From Actinomycetota bacterium (GTDB lineage: Bacteria; Actinomycetota; Aquicultoria; Subteraquimicrobiales; UBA9087), in assembly GCA_030019215.1 (NCBI GenBank), contig JASEEZ010000004.1, positions 27,028-91,027 on the forward strand: a stretch of 64,000 bases of DNA. Direction: 5' to 3'. The notes beneath the pieces were generated by a model. That model worked only from the letters and a program-made list of their open reading frames with translations. It searched no databases and had not been told where the DNA came from. Numbering within the stretch: the first letter of the stretch is position 1; the number at the start of each line of letters is the position of its first letter. A program made the position numbers and the translations under genes. Below, piece after piece: positions 1-10,063 of the stretch.

Positions 1-68
1 TACTCAAAGAATAAGAGACGAGTACTATAGCTTCCTCCACAAGCGGATTAAAGAGGGGAGAATGACAA

Positions 69-494
69 GTGAGCATCGACTTCACAAGTATCAACAATCG
101 TTTAGAAAAGCTCAAAGAATGTTTGGAGAAGCTAAAACCAGTAAGCGCAGTTAGCTTAAAAGAGTTTCTCGAAGACACTGTTTCTCAAGACATAACTGAA
201 AGAAACCTCCAGATAGCTATTCAGGTTTGTCTTGACATCGGTACACATATTATTTCATCCTTGGGTTTGGAGCGCCCCAAAGATTATAAAGATGTCTTCT
301 CTATTCTGGGCAAAGAAGGCATAATCCCCAGCCAATTTGCTTCCAAAATAGCCCCTATGGCAGGTTTTCGAAATATTCTAGTCCACGATTACATTGAAAT
401 AGACTTGAATAAGGTCTACAGCCACTTACAAAAACTAGAAGACTTTAACCGATTTGCTCAATACATTTCAGAGTTTGCCTCAAAAGAGACCTAA
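69..494 (+). CDS. HepT-like (DUF86/HEPN) toxin-family protein
   Basis: 141 aa, GTG start; C-terminal RNILVHDYI fits the Rx4-6H motif of HEPN/HepT RNases; an open frame upstream (RDEYYSFLHKRIKEG...) could be the tail of an MntA-like antitoxin. Confidence 0.7.
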   Translation: MSIDFTSINNRLEKLKECLEKLKPVSAVSLKEFLEDTVSQDITERNLQIAIQVCLDIGTHIISSLGLERPKDYKDVFSILGKEGIIPSQFASKIAPMAGFRNILVHDYIEIDLNKVYSHLQKLEDFNRFAQYISEFASKET

Positions 495-601
495 TGAAAA
501 TAGGTATTGACACGAGGATGATAGGTTGGAGCGGAGTGGGGGCTTATTCAAGAGGTCTCTTAAACGTTCTTGCTAAAATTGAGGGCCTTCTCCATTTTTA
601 G
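494..601 (+). pseudogene. Truncated N-terminus of GT4 glycosyltransferase (35 codons)
   Basis: MKIGIDTRMIGWSGVGAYSRGLLNVLAKIEGLLHF* aligns with the start of the 1884 gene product MRIGFDARMIEWGGVGTYSKNLLKALSGID. Confidence 0.7.
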
Positions 602-830
602 TGGGTAACTTGCCAACCTCGTTCTTCTCCCAAAGAGTTGCTCACAGAAGGATTCGAGGAGTCGAGGATTCTAGGGTTCTAGTGTTGAAATATCTTGTCT
701 TTTAAGATTTTCACTTGACCCCTTGACCCCTGGAATCCCGTATAGAGACTACGTTCTTGAGTCCTAAAGTTCTCCCTGTCCTTACCACACTTTAGTGGTT
801 TCTACTCACTATTTTTGGAGAAGAGCCAAA

Positions 831-896
831 ATTGTAAACTCGAGTTGGCAAAAAATTGTAAGAATTGCAAACTCTACTTGACAAAAAATCGCAATG
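831..896 (+). repeat. Imperfect 33-bp tandem duplication upstream of CDS 927
   Basis: ATTGTAAACTCGAGTTGGCAAAAAATTGTAAGA followed directly by ATTGCAAACTCTACTTGACAAAAAATCGCAATG. Confidence 0.6.
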
Positions 897-926
897 TTTT
901 TGTTTCCTTAAAAAAGGAGAGAAGAA

Positions 927-1880
927 ATGGGTAAAAAGTATGAGCCGGTGGATTTAAGCAAGATAAAAACTTATCCGCTTTCCGAGAGGAAGAACCTGGT
1001 GAAAGTGGGCGATTTTGGCAAGGTTGGCAAGGCGGGTGCGTCTTTTAAAGGCTTTCTTGATTCGCTGCCCGATATTCTCGCTACAAGGGATTTCCGAGCT
1101 GTAGTCGAGGCCATAGTCTCCGCCCGAAGGAAGAACAAGCCGGTCGTCTTTGCCATGGGTGCTCATGTGATCAAATGTGGTTTGAACCCCATCGTCATTG
1201 ATTTGGTAAAGAAGGGGGTTATCACGGCGGTGGCTATGCATGGAGCGGGGATGGTCCACGATGTGGAGGTGGCCTTGATCGGCGAGACCTCCGAGGATGT
1301 CCAGGAGGGTTTGAAGAGGGGCACATTTGGGATGGTCAAGGAAACGGGCGAGGTTATCAACGAAGCCATCAACGAGGGCGTCCAGCGGGGCCTGGGAATC
1401 GGCGAGGCGGTGGGCAAGAAGCTGATAGCTCTCAATCCTCCTCATCTTGAGCACAGCATCCTGGCGGCCAGTGTAAGGATGGATATTCCAGTGACCGTTC
1501 ACGTGGCGATCGGAACCGATATAACCCATACCCATCCCAACGTGGACGGCGCCGCTCTGGGAAAAGGAAGCTTGACCGACTTCTGCATCCTCACCTCGGT
1601 CGTCTCCGATTTGAGGGATGGCGGGGTTTATCTAAATGTCGGTTCGGCGGTCATCCTACCCGAGGTCTTCTTGAAGGCGTTGACCGCGGCTCGAAACCTG
1701 GGGCATAGGGTGGAGAATTTCACCACCGTGAATATGGATTTCATTCAGCATTACAGGCCATGTCAGAATGTGGTCAAACGTCCTACCACCGAGCCGGGCT
1801 CGAAGGGATACGCTCTCACCGGTCACCACGAGATAATGATCCCCTTACTCGCCCAGGCAGTTCTGGAGGAGCTGGGATAG
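927..1880 (+). CDS. Conserved protein, possibly deoxyhypusine-synthase-like fold
   Basis: 317 aa; good RBS aaaggagag; conserved-looking blocks (FAMGAHVIKCGLNP, AMHGAGMVHDVEVALIGET); family assignment uncertain. Confidence 0.5.
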   Translation: MGKKYEPVDLSKIKTYPLSERKNLVKVGDFGKVGKAGASFKGFLDSLPDILATRDFRAVVEAIVSARRKNKPVVFAMGAHVIKCGLNPIVIDLVKKGVITAVAMHGAGMVHDVEVALIGETSEDVQEGLKRGTFGMVKETGEVINEAINEGVQRGLGIGEAVGKKLIALNPPHLEHSILAASVRMDIPVTVHVAIGTDITHTHPNVDGAALGKGSLTDFCILTSVVSDLRDGGVYLNVGSAVILPEVFLKALTAARNLGHRVENFTTVNMDFIQHYRPCQNVVKRPTTEPGSKGYALTGHHEIMIPLLAQAVLEELG

Positions 1881-1883
1881 TAA

Positions 1884-2987
1884 ATGCGGATAGGTTTCGA
1901 TGCCAGGATGATAGAGTGGGGCGGGGTGGGCACCTATTCAAAAAATCTCCTCAAGGCTTTGTCTGGGATAGATGCACAAAATGAATATGTGCTCTTTTGC
2001 TATCCCGAGACGGCGGAACTTATCCTGGAGGCCCCCAACTTCACCAAAAAATTGGTCAAGCAACCGGTTTTTTCTCTTTTTCGTCAGTTTGGTTGGATTA
2101 ACGATCTAAAAGAGGCTAACTTAGATATTTTTCATTCGCCTCATTTTGTTTTTCCGCCGGTCATTCCTTGCCCATCGGTGGTGACCATTCATGATCTCAT
2201 CCCGCTGATAATTCCGGCTGTGATGCCTTCACGAGGCGATCGTTTTTATTACAAACGCGCCAATAGGAGTGCTTTAGAGAAGGTTAAAGGGATTATTGCC
2301 GTTTCAGAATGCACGAAGCGAGATATAATCCGCTTTTTCGGAACGCCCGAGGAGAAGATACGGGTGATTTATGAGGCTGCCGCACCGGAATTTAGAGAGA
2401 TCAAAGATGAATCGTTGTTGAAAATAGTGTTGGATAAATATGGTTTGCAAAGACCATTTATCTTGAATGTGGGGAATCCCAAGCCTCACAAGAATTGGGT
2501 GGGTTTGCTCAAGGCTTTTGCTGGGCTTAAGAAGAAAGGGTTTGATCATAAGCTAGTTTTAATCGGCCCCGAGGATCCCAGATTTCTGGAACCAAAAAGC
2601 TTGGTGGAGCAGTTCGGAATGGAAAAAGATGTGTTATTTCCAGGTTTTGTTGAGAAAGAAGATTTGCCCATGCTCTATAATGCGGCGGATGTTTTAGTTT
2701 TTCCCTCCTTTTACGAGGGATTTGGCCTCCCTCCGCTCGAGGCTATGGCCTGTGGGACTCCCGTGGTCTGTTCAAATGCGGCTTCGCTCCTCGAGGTGGC
2801 AGGAGATGCAGTGTTGATGGTTGATCCTAATGATGTCCGGGGGCTTGCAGCAGCGATAAGCGATGTTATCAGCGACGAATCCTTGAGAAAATCTCTGAAA
2901 GAGAAGGGCCTAGCTCGCGCAGCCCAATTTTCCTGGCAAAGGACAGCCGAGCAAACATTGGAAATTTACAACGGAATTAGTAAGTAA
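1884..2987 (+). CDS. Family 4 glycosyltransferase
   Basis: GT4 signatures: HDLIPL, NPKPHKNW, FPSFYEGFGLPPLEAMACGTPVV. Confidence 0.9.
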   Translation: MRIGFDARMIEWGGVGTYSKNLLKALSGIDAQNEYVLFCYPETAELILEAPNFTKKLVKQPVFSLFRQFGWINDLKEANLDIFHSPHFVFPPVIPCPSVVTIHDLIPLIIPAVMPSRGDRFYYKRANRSALEKVKGIIAVSECTKRDIIRFFGTPEEKIRVIYEAAAPEFREIKDESLLKIVLDKYGLQRPFILNVGNPKPHKNWVGLLKAFAGLKKKGFDHKLVLIGPEDPRFLEPKSLVEQFGMEKDVLFPGFVEKEDLPMLYNAADVLVFPSFYEGFGLPPLEAMACGTPVVCSNAASLLEVAGDAVLMVDPNDVRGLAAAISDVISDESLRKSLKEKGLARAAQFSWQRTAEQTLEIYNGISK

Positions 2988-3201
2988 ACTTTTGCGTTTT
3001 TAAAATTTATAAACGAACGATTGATTCTGGCAAAGGCCAGACCTCCGAAAACACGCAGTTGCCCGCCCCAGCGAGGCGGCCACTGCTCGGCTCTCAGCCT
3101 CGCTCTTCCCCACTGGCGGCGGGGAAACCGTGCCCGCTCGGCCTCCGAGACGGTTTTATTGAGGTCTAACCTTTGCCTCAGTTCCTAAGAACGCAAAAGT
3201 T
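2987..3201. mobile_element. MITE-like non-coding element with nested inverted repeats
   Basis: Terminal AACTTTTGCGTT / AACGCAAAAGTT plus inner GGCAAAGGNNAGACCTC / GAGGTCTAACCTTTGCC. Confidence 0.5.
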
Positions 3202-3482
3202 CAATTAGCGAATTCACGGTTTATAAAGAAGTTGGCGAGTCCGCTCTTTAGGTCTTGGGTTTATCTTACAGTCACTGCTATAAAGAGGGCAAATTCCCAC
3301 TTTGTAAAGAAAATGAGTGCATGCAACAGATCACACCCTCCGAGGTTTTTGAAACGGTAAAAGGAATTCCAATGGATTAGAAGAAGCCTCACGATCTTCC
3401 AAGGAAATGCAGCTAATGAACTCGAAGAAATTCGCCACTAAAGTTTCGTAAAAAGTGGCCGATATATAAAACAAATAAGGGC

Positions 3483-4205
3483 GTGTCGCTGGAGGGGGAT
3501 GTGATTAAAAAAATTTTCATTGGCTTCATTGCAATAGTCCTACTACTTCCCTCGTTTTTTTATATCTACTACTTCCTGCCCCATGCTTTGGCGTTCAAGT
3601 CCCAAGCTCCTAAAATTATCCAAATCATTGATGCCTTTGAGGAAGGAGGAGTTCACCTTTTTTATATTAGCCCGGGGGAATCTAAAAAAGAGATAGCAGT
3701 GACGCTAATCGACGAAGAATCTGCATATGGTAAGCAAGGGGTCTGCGGCATAAACTATCTCTTCGGTGCAGATAGAGAGAGAATTCTTCGAGAACGAGAG
3801 CAAATGGACTCCAAAGTTGCTGGCCTCTTAAGCTCAACTAAAAGGGGGGATAACTGGATATTGTATTTTTCCACGGTAGTTGGGCCGAGGCTTGCCACAC
3901 CCGAACAGGCTGCCAAGATGAGATCCATCTTCGATCGATTGGTCATCGAGGATGTGAAGTGGCATTGGCGACCAGTTTTGGAGACAAAGCTTCTTTTTTG
4001 GCTCAATAAGCAATATTTTGCCATTCACCGCCCCGATTTCTTCTTGGGTGTTTGGATTTATACGTTGGCTTATCCGGGCAAGTGGTTCTGTTCCTACATC
4101 TTGGCGCCGGTTCTCGGCGCCACTCCTTACTTTCTGTTGCCGTTTTTGCCGGTGCTTGTTGTGGTTGTTTTTCTTTTACTCATTGTTCTTAGGAAGAGAG
4201 GCTAA
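3483..4205 (+). CDS. Membrane protein of unknown function (TM at both ends)
   Basis: 240 aa ORF with N-terminal and C-terminal hydrophobic segments. Confidence 0.55.
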   Translation: MSLEGDVIKKIFIGFIAIVLLLPSFFYIYYFLPHALAFKSQAPKIIQIIDAFEEGGVHLFYISPGESKKEIAVTLIDEESAYGKQGVCGINYLFGADRERILREREQMDSKVAGLLSSTKRGDNWILYFSTVVGPRLATPEQAAKMRSIFDRLVIEDVKWHWRPVLETKLLFWLNKQYFAIHRPDFFLGVWIYTLAYPGKWFCSYILAPVLGATPYFLLPFLPVLVVVVFLLLIVLRKRG

Positions 4206-4258
4206 ATTTTTCTAGGGATTTGATATTTGGTTTTAAGACAGGATAAGGAGGGATTTTA

Positions 4259-6433
4259 ATGACGAGGGGAAGCAAGCTTTGCAGCAGATTTTTGGTGGTC
4301 TTTCTTGGGTTCCTGCTTTTCTTGAGTGGTCTTCCGCTTGGGTCTTCTTATGCCCAAGAAAATAAGGGTGCGATTTTCTTCGAGGGAGAGACTGTGCCGG
4401 TAGTCCGCGAGCCGTACACCACCGTGGATTTGAGGATAGCCGCTGCTAATCTTACCGATGAGCACCCACAAATTTTGCTTAAAGGTGTGGCTATTTTAGA
4501 TGAGGTTGGCAAGAAGGTGAAGGAAAGGAAAACGGAAAAGAAACTTGCCAATCTTTCGGTGAAGATAGAGGACGAGGAGGTTTTGAGAGAAAATCTGGGA
4601 CTTCGCAAGAGAGATCCTCGAAAGAGGAACAAGAAACTTGTCCTAAGCGAGGAGGATGTCGAAAGTGGGTTATATCTCGGCAATCTTGAATTGGATTTAA
4701 AAAGCATAAAGCCATCACTAAAGGTGGGAGATGAAGTGCCTTTTGCGGTGGTTGGAACATTTTCCGTTGGGGAGAGCGATGTGAAAATAGCAAGACAGCT
4801 TTCCATCCTATATTCCGATCCTCTTCCCAGGCCCCAGGATGAAGAGGGTTTCTGGGTTCCCGGCGACGGGCATGTTCATACTGCCTATAGCCACGAGTGG
4901 ATTATCCCGTGGTATATCAAACCCAGTTCCAGGGCTGCGGCCGCTGCTTCTGTTGGTTTGGGTTGGCTAAATATTACTGATCATGCGCCAAACATGAGCT
5001 TTTCGGACTGGACAAACCTGGTTCAAGATTGCGGACAGGCAACCGGTGAAAGTGGAGTCATTACCCTGCCCGGTCTTGAACTCAGCACCATGGACGTTGA
5101 CGAATTTGTCTATAAGCCCGATGAAGATTACCAAAAACCATATGACAGTCACTATCTTGCCTATGATTTAAGTGGTTTTATATTATAACCCGATACCTTG
5201 GGTGAACGATACAGGAAAGGTTGGACGGGGCAAAGGGTGATCGACGAAACGAACGATAATAACCTCGGCGTTTCTTTTGGTGTAATTGCCCATCCTTTTA
5301 GCTGGAGTTATCCTTGGTTTTCCCATTGGGATGGGGCCAGCGGATATTCTGGGATGGAGCTCATCAATGGAGGGGAATATCTCTTTGGTAATCCTTTTGG
5401 AATATCTCAAAGCATTGTTAAATGGGATGAGTTACTTAAGAATGGGCTAGGCAATACCCTGTCTAGCGGAAAGTTTGCTTGTGGCACTTCAAACAGCGAT
5501 ATTCATTTTGGTCTGCATACCTTCGGCCAAACGGTCACCTACCTTTATCTTCCCAGTCAGGATGGTTTCTCCAGCGGTGCGGTTCAAGAGGCACGCCGAG
5601 GTGGTAGAGCAATAGCTTCAACGGATGGTTCCGTGGCTTATTTCACTCTTAATGGTGCCCATATCGGTGATGTTGTTACCGTTTCTTCTCGCGATCCGAT
5701 AGAGATAAAAGTTCATGCTAAAGCGGTTGACAGAAAACGCGTGAGGAAAATTAGGCTTGTGTCAAGCTATGCGGAACCAATGAAGTTTCCTGCTCACGGA
5801 AGGGATTATCAAAGAACGATCACCATCGATAAAACTAAACAGAGCGATTATCCCTATCCCTCCTCCAGTTGCTATTTCCGAGTTGAGGTGGACTTTGCCT
5901 ATCGCGGTAACATTTATACCTGTTACACTAATCCCATTTGGGTCAAGATGGGGGGTCAAAATGTACTAGTCAATTCTAGCTTTGAGACGGGCGATACTTC
6001 GGGATGGAAAGTCGTGAATCTCCGTAACGCAACTAGTTCTGTTGTGAGTGGGAATGCGGCTGATGGTTCCTATTGTTATGGGATATATCATACTTCAGCA
6101 GTGGGTTGGTACGTATCTGATTGGAGTTCTATAGGGCAGAATATTAATGGTATTATCGAGCCAGACACTCCTTATAGGGTTGGGTTCTATTACCGGACAA
6201 CCGATTCCTACCCATTTCGCATTGCTACCACTGACACGAGTTTAATGATGCATAGCACACCCATAGTCACGGTAAGTAATCCTATCGCTGATGGACAGTG
6301 GCATTATGTGTCAGCTACATTTTCGCGGAGTCCTGCGGAGCTGAATTATGAACCGTATTTGGCATTCTTCTACGACTACAGCACACCTGGTACCGTATAT
6401 GTCGATTGTATTACTTGTTCGGCTGGTCCTTAG
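4259..6433 (+). pseudogene. PHP-domain (CehA/McbA-like) metallohydrolase interrupted by one in-frame TAA at 5186-5188
   Basis: ORFs 4259-5188 and 5198-6433 share a frame; first half has DGHVHTAYSHE and NITDHAPNM, second half has GVIAHPFSW and MELINGG; signal peptide at N-terminus. Confidence 0.7.
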
Positions 6434-6589
6434 GATGGTCGACAACTTAGGTGCGTTGTGCAAGGATGAAAAAATTTCTGCTGGCAGTTTGGGAAGTAGC
6501 GAGCAGAAAGCTACAGTGAGTGCTTCCAAGGAAAATTAACTAACTCTAGGAGCTCTGTTAGCAAAGAGTGCTTAAGGGGCATTAATTTT

Positions 6590-7495
6590 ATGAATAAACA
6601 TTGGGAACACGTCAATTGCAATCTTTGTGGGGCCGATGACGCCCATCACCTGTTTCTCATTAAGCACTTCCAACCAAACTTTAATGTTGTTAAGTGTCGC
6701 CGCTGCGAGCTTGTTTATATGAATCCTCGGCCCCCCTTCGCATATCTAAAAAAGCTATATGGCAAAGACTACTATGGCGGAGAGGCTCAATACACTTATG
6801 GCGATGAGCGAAAGAATGCACCGGCAAACAAAGTTATTCATGAAAAAAGGCTCAGCGTAATTGAGAAATTTGTTGGCAGGGGGAGGATACTGGATGTGGG
6901 CTGCGCTTTTGGTTTGCTTCTGGAGGTAGCCAGGGAGCGGGGCTGGCAGCCCTATGGGCTTGAGATTTCGGAGTATCCTGCTGAGTATGTTAGGCAACAA
7001 CTCAAAATCGATGTTCTAACCAAGGATATCACGGAGGCAGACTATCCCGATTGTTTTTTTGATGCCGTTGTCATGGTGGAATTGATCGAGCATCTTCTAG
7101 ATCCTCTTGGTGCCCTGAAGGAGGTTTGGAGAGTTTTAAGAGTGGGAGGAGTAGCGGTTATTCAAACGGCCAATATTGACAGCTTGAAGGCAAGAATTTG
7201 GAGAGATAAGTGGGAGTATTTTTTGCCCGGGCACACTTACTGTTTTTCCAAAACGACACTGACAAAAATGCTAGAGAAAACCGGATTTAGAGTCGAAAAA
7301 ATTTATGTTGGTGATGAGTTAGGTTATCAGGCAAAGATTAGAAAATATTATTTGACCGAAGAAAATAAGAACAAAAGTAGACCTAAGAAGTTTTTGGATA
7401 TTGCGAAAATAGTTAGCAAGCATACTTTTAGGCGTATTTCTATAGCAAATCTCACGGTGGGAGGTATGGTTTTTTATGCCCGTAAGCCTTCCTGA
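6590..7495 (+). CDS. Class I SAM-dependent methyltransferase with N-terminal zinc-ribbon-like motif
   Basis: CNLCG...CRRCELVYMNPRPP, ILDVGCAFGLLLEVARERGW, VVMVELIEHL. Confidence 0.85.
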   Translation: MNKHWEHVNCNLCGADDAHHLFLIKHFQPNFNVVKCRRCELVYMNPRPPFAYLKKLYGKDYYGGEAQYTYGDERKNAPANKVIHEKRLSVIEKFVGRGRILDVGCAFGLLLEVARERGWQPYGLEISEYPAEYVRQQLKIDVLTKDITEADYPDCFFDAVVMVELIEHLLDPLGALKEVWRVLRVGGVAVIQTANIDSLKARIWRDKWEYFLPGHTYCFSKTTLTKMLEKTGFRVEKIYVGDELGYQAKIRKYYLTEENKNKSRPKKFLDIAKIVSKHTFRRISIANLTVGGMVFYARKPS

Positions 7496-7513
7496 AAGGA
7501 TGATGCCAGGTGC

Positions 7514-7689
7514 TAGTGCCGTTACAACTATTTCTTATGCCACTTCTTTCAAGTAACACCTTTCCCCTTTTGTTTGCCATCTGACCGACCTTTTGGGAGA
7601 TCAGCCGTTGCACCTTCTTTGTCTTTTCCTACTAAAAAAGATGCAGGTTGGTTGACAACACGTTCTACCTTAAAGTTGTAACGGTACTA
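7514..7689. mobile_element. MITE-like element, copy 1
   Basis: Terminal inverted repeats TAGTGCCGTTACAACTA / AAGTTGTAACGGTACTA; related ends at 58348-58513. Confidence 0.55.
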
Positions 7690-7723
7690 GGGTGGCATAA
7701 GTTGTAACTGTGGGGGTCACTGT

Positions 7724-7866
7724 GGGGGTCAGACCCCAATGCACTAATTTACCAGGCATGATAAATCCTTAATTCGAATTTCTCATAATCAATTTGGCAG
7801 ATTTCTGCAAATTTAAAATAAGATTTTAACCCCGCAGGTAAAAGGCTATGAGGAGGTCTGACCCTC
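7724..7866. mobile_element. Non-autonomous relative of the RAYT element at 42.4 kb
   Basis: Ends GGGGTCAGACCCC (7725) and GAGGAGGTCTGACCCT (7850); internal CTGCAAATTTAAAATAAGA resembles the reverse complement of the 42.47 kb sequence. Confidence 0.6.
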
Positions 7867-7934
7867 TTCAGGCAATTATCTTGATGTTGCCGCCCTTCGG
7901 TGACAGTTGCAAGAAGTTTTCCTAAATGTTATTA

Positions 7935-7952
7935 TTTTCCCGTACGGGAAAA
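7935..7952. promoter_or_regulatory. Perfect 18-bp palindrome, likely operator of the AbiE-like operon
   Basis: TTTTCCCGTACGGGAAAA about 20 bp upstream of the ATG at 7973. Confidence 0.65.
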
Positions 7953-7972
7953 ATTGCTTTTAGGAGAAAATC

Positions 7973-9055
7973 ATGAGCAGAGAAAAGGAAATCATTTCCC
8001 AACTTATCAAAGGCTTTCAAGATATAGTTCCAAATGGGAAAGTGATCAGTAAGCAGCTAAGCAAAAAAACTAAACCTTACGATCTTGCGCTCGATGTTCA
8101 GATAAACAAAACAAGAAAAAGATTTATCTGCGAAGTAAAATCTGTAGGCGAACCTCGTTATCTTTACCAAGCCATTGGTCAGCTAAAGTTGGGGATCCCG
8201 CCAACGGCGGGAGATGTATATCCTGTAATCGTTGCTCCCTATATTTCCGAGCAGGGAAGAAATATCTGCAAAGAGGCAGGAGTCGGTTTTATAGATCTTC
8301 AGGGCAATGTATTCTTGAAATTCAACAATATCTTGATAGATGTACGGCCGGGATTAAGAGTGAGGGCGAACGATCGAGTTGCAGTTGCAGATCGCGTAAG
8401 TGTCAAAAGAGAGAGGAAAACTTTGAGGCGTCTCTTTTCACCTGTATCATCGCGAGTCATGAGGGTGATGTTGGAAAATCCAAAAGAAGTTTGGACCCTT
8501 AAAGTTCTCTCTGCCGCGGCAAAGGCAAGTTTAAAGCAAACCTATCTCGTAACGAATGCTTTGGATGAGAAGGGTTTCGTTGACAAAAAAAGAGGAGCGA
8601 TTACCCTAACTAAACCAGGTGAGCTACTTGATCTCTGGGCAAATAACTACAATATCACAATCAATGAAATCCAAACCTTTTATTCTTTTGAGAAAACCCC
8701 AGCGTCCTTAATGAAAAAAGTGAGCAGGATAGCCAAAGAAAATGATTTGCAATATGCTTTCACTCTTCACGCGGGAGCTTCTCTTGTGGCGCCTTTCGTT
8801 CGCTTTACTGACGTTCATTTTTACATTGTTGGTTCTCCCGATATTTGGGTTAAAAAACTTGATCTTCGTCCAGTGGAGTATGGGGGAGCTGTGCATCTGA
8901 TAATCCCCTACGATGAGGGAGTATTCTATAATAAGCAGGTTGTTGAGGATATGGTGGTTGTACCCAATACTCAACTTTACCTCGATTTATATAATTATCC
9001 CGCTAGAGGAAGAGAACAAGCAAATTTCTTGCGGAAACAGAAGCTTTCTTTCTAA
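7973..9055 (+). CDS. AbiEi-like antitoxin/regulator (type IV TA family)
   Basis: 360 aa; N-terminal region with EVKS motif, winged-helix-like middle; paired with nucleotidyltransferase-like ORF. Confidence 0.55.
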   Translation: MSREKEIISQLIKGFQDIVPNGKVISKQLSKKTKPYDLALDVQINKTRKRFICEVKSVGEPRYLYQAIGQLKLGIPPTAGDVYPVIVAPYISEQGRNICKEAGVGFIDLQGNVFLKFNNILIDVRPGLRVRANDRVAVADRVSVKRERKTLRRLFSPVSSRVMRVMLENPKEVWTLKVLSAAAKASLKQTYLVTNALDEKGFVDKKRGAITLTKPGELLDLWANNYNITINEIQTFYSFEKTPASLMKKVSRIAKENDLQYAFTLHAGASLVAPFVRFTDVHFYIVGSPDIWVKKLDLRPVEYGGAVHLIIPYDEGVFYNKQVVEDMVVVPNTQLYLDLYNYPARGREQANFLRKQKLSF

Positions 9056-9067
9056 AAGGAGTGAGAG

Positions 9068-9919
9068 TTGCCAAGACTTAGTAGCAACTATGAGTTTGGA
9101 GTAACAGAAGCTTCAAAATCGGTTTTGGTTGAACTTATGACCATCCTTAAAAGCTATGCCGAAGCTCTGGTTTTGATTGGTGGATGGGCCCCTTATTTCC
9201 TATTGGAAAAGCATAAATCACCAAGTTCTGACTTCAAGCACGTGGGCTCCATCGATATCGATCTGGTAATAGATCCTCAAATCATTGATGAAGAAAGATA
9301 CGCTACCATCACTCAGATGCTTCTGGATCGAGGATACACACCCTCTCCTCAAATCCTTTATCAATTTGAAAGAAAAATAGTCTCCCCCTTAGATCGGAAG
9401 GAATACGTTGTTGGAGTAGATTTTCTAACTCCAAAGCCGGAAAAAGGCAGAGGAAGAAGACATCGTCATAGGCTTGTGCAACCAGATTTATGCGCGAGGA
9501 CTTTGGAGGGAGCAGAAATCGCACTGAAACATAACTGGGATTGTTCCCTGTCCGGAATACTGCCTGAGGATGGAGAAACAACAGTCACTTTCAAAGTTAC
9601 CAATATAGTGAGCTCCCTGGCCCTTAAGGGCGTTGCTCTAGGCGAAAGGTATGCTGAAAAAGATGCGTATGATATCTATACGCTTCTTTCTTATTACAAA
9701 GACGGTTCTAAGGACGTGGCGGGCGAACTCAAGCCTTATTTAGACAACAAAATTCTCCAAAAAGGGCTTGTGAGCATCGAGTCTAAATTCAGGGGTCTCG
9801 AGGCTGAGGGACCATCTTGGGTTGCCAGTTTTCTGTTTCAAACCGATCCCGAACTCATCAGGCGAACAAAAATGGATGCCTATATGAGCGTAAAGGAGTT
9901 CTTTGAGCATTTGAAATGA
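9068..9919 (+). CDS. AbiEii-like nucleotidyltransferase-fold protein
   Basis: LIGGWAPYFLL...GSIDIDLVID, GVDFLTP; directly downstream of AbiEi-like ORF. Confidence 0.6.
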   Translation: MPRLSSNYEFGVTEASKSVLVELMTILKSYAEALVLIGGWAPYFLLEKHKSPSSDFKHVGSIDIDLVIDPQIIDEERYATITQMLLDRGYTPSPQILYQFERKIVSPLDRKEYVVGVDFLTPKPEKGRGRRHRHRLVQPDLCARTLEGAEIALKHNWDCSLSGILPEDGETTVTFKVTNIVSSLALKGVALGERYAEKDAYDIYTLLSYYKDGSKDVAGELKPYLDNKILQKGLVSIESKFRGLEAEGPSWVASFLFQTDPELIRRTKMDAYMSVKEFFEHLK

Positions 9920-10063
9920 TAATTTCGCAGGGCATTAATAGATTTCCGCGCGATTTGTAAAGGAAGATTATGGAGAGATACTCGTTTTTGAGGAGCTTAG
10001 GCGTGCTCTTCGGGAGATTTTGAACGAGATGTTCATTGGTTTATAGTTTTTCAAGCCCTTGGA

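Noticed and set aside
954-1535. Long minus-strand ORF opposite CDS 927-1880
   Set aside because: Overlaps a strongly coding plus-strand gene; shadow ORF with no recognisable domain.
9920-10063. Short frame RFVKEDYGEILVFEELRRALREILNEMFIGL between AbiEii-like and heptosyltransferase genes
   Set aside because: No start codon or recognisable family; possibly a gene remnant but unsupported.
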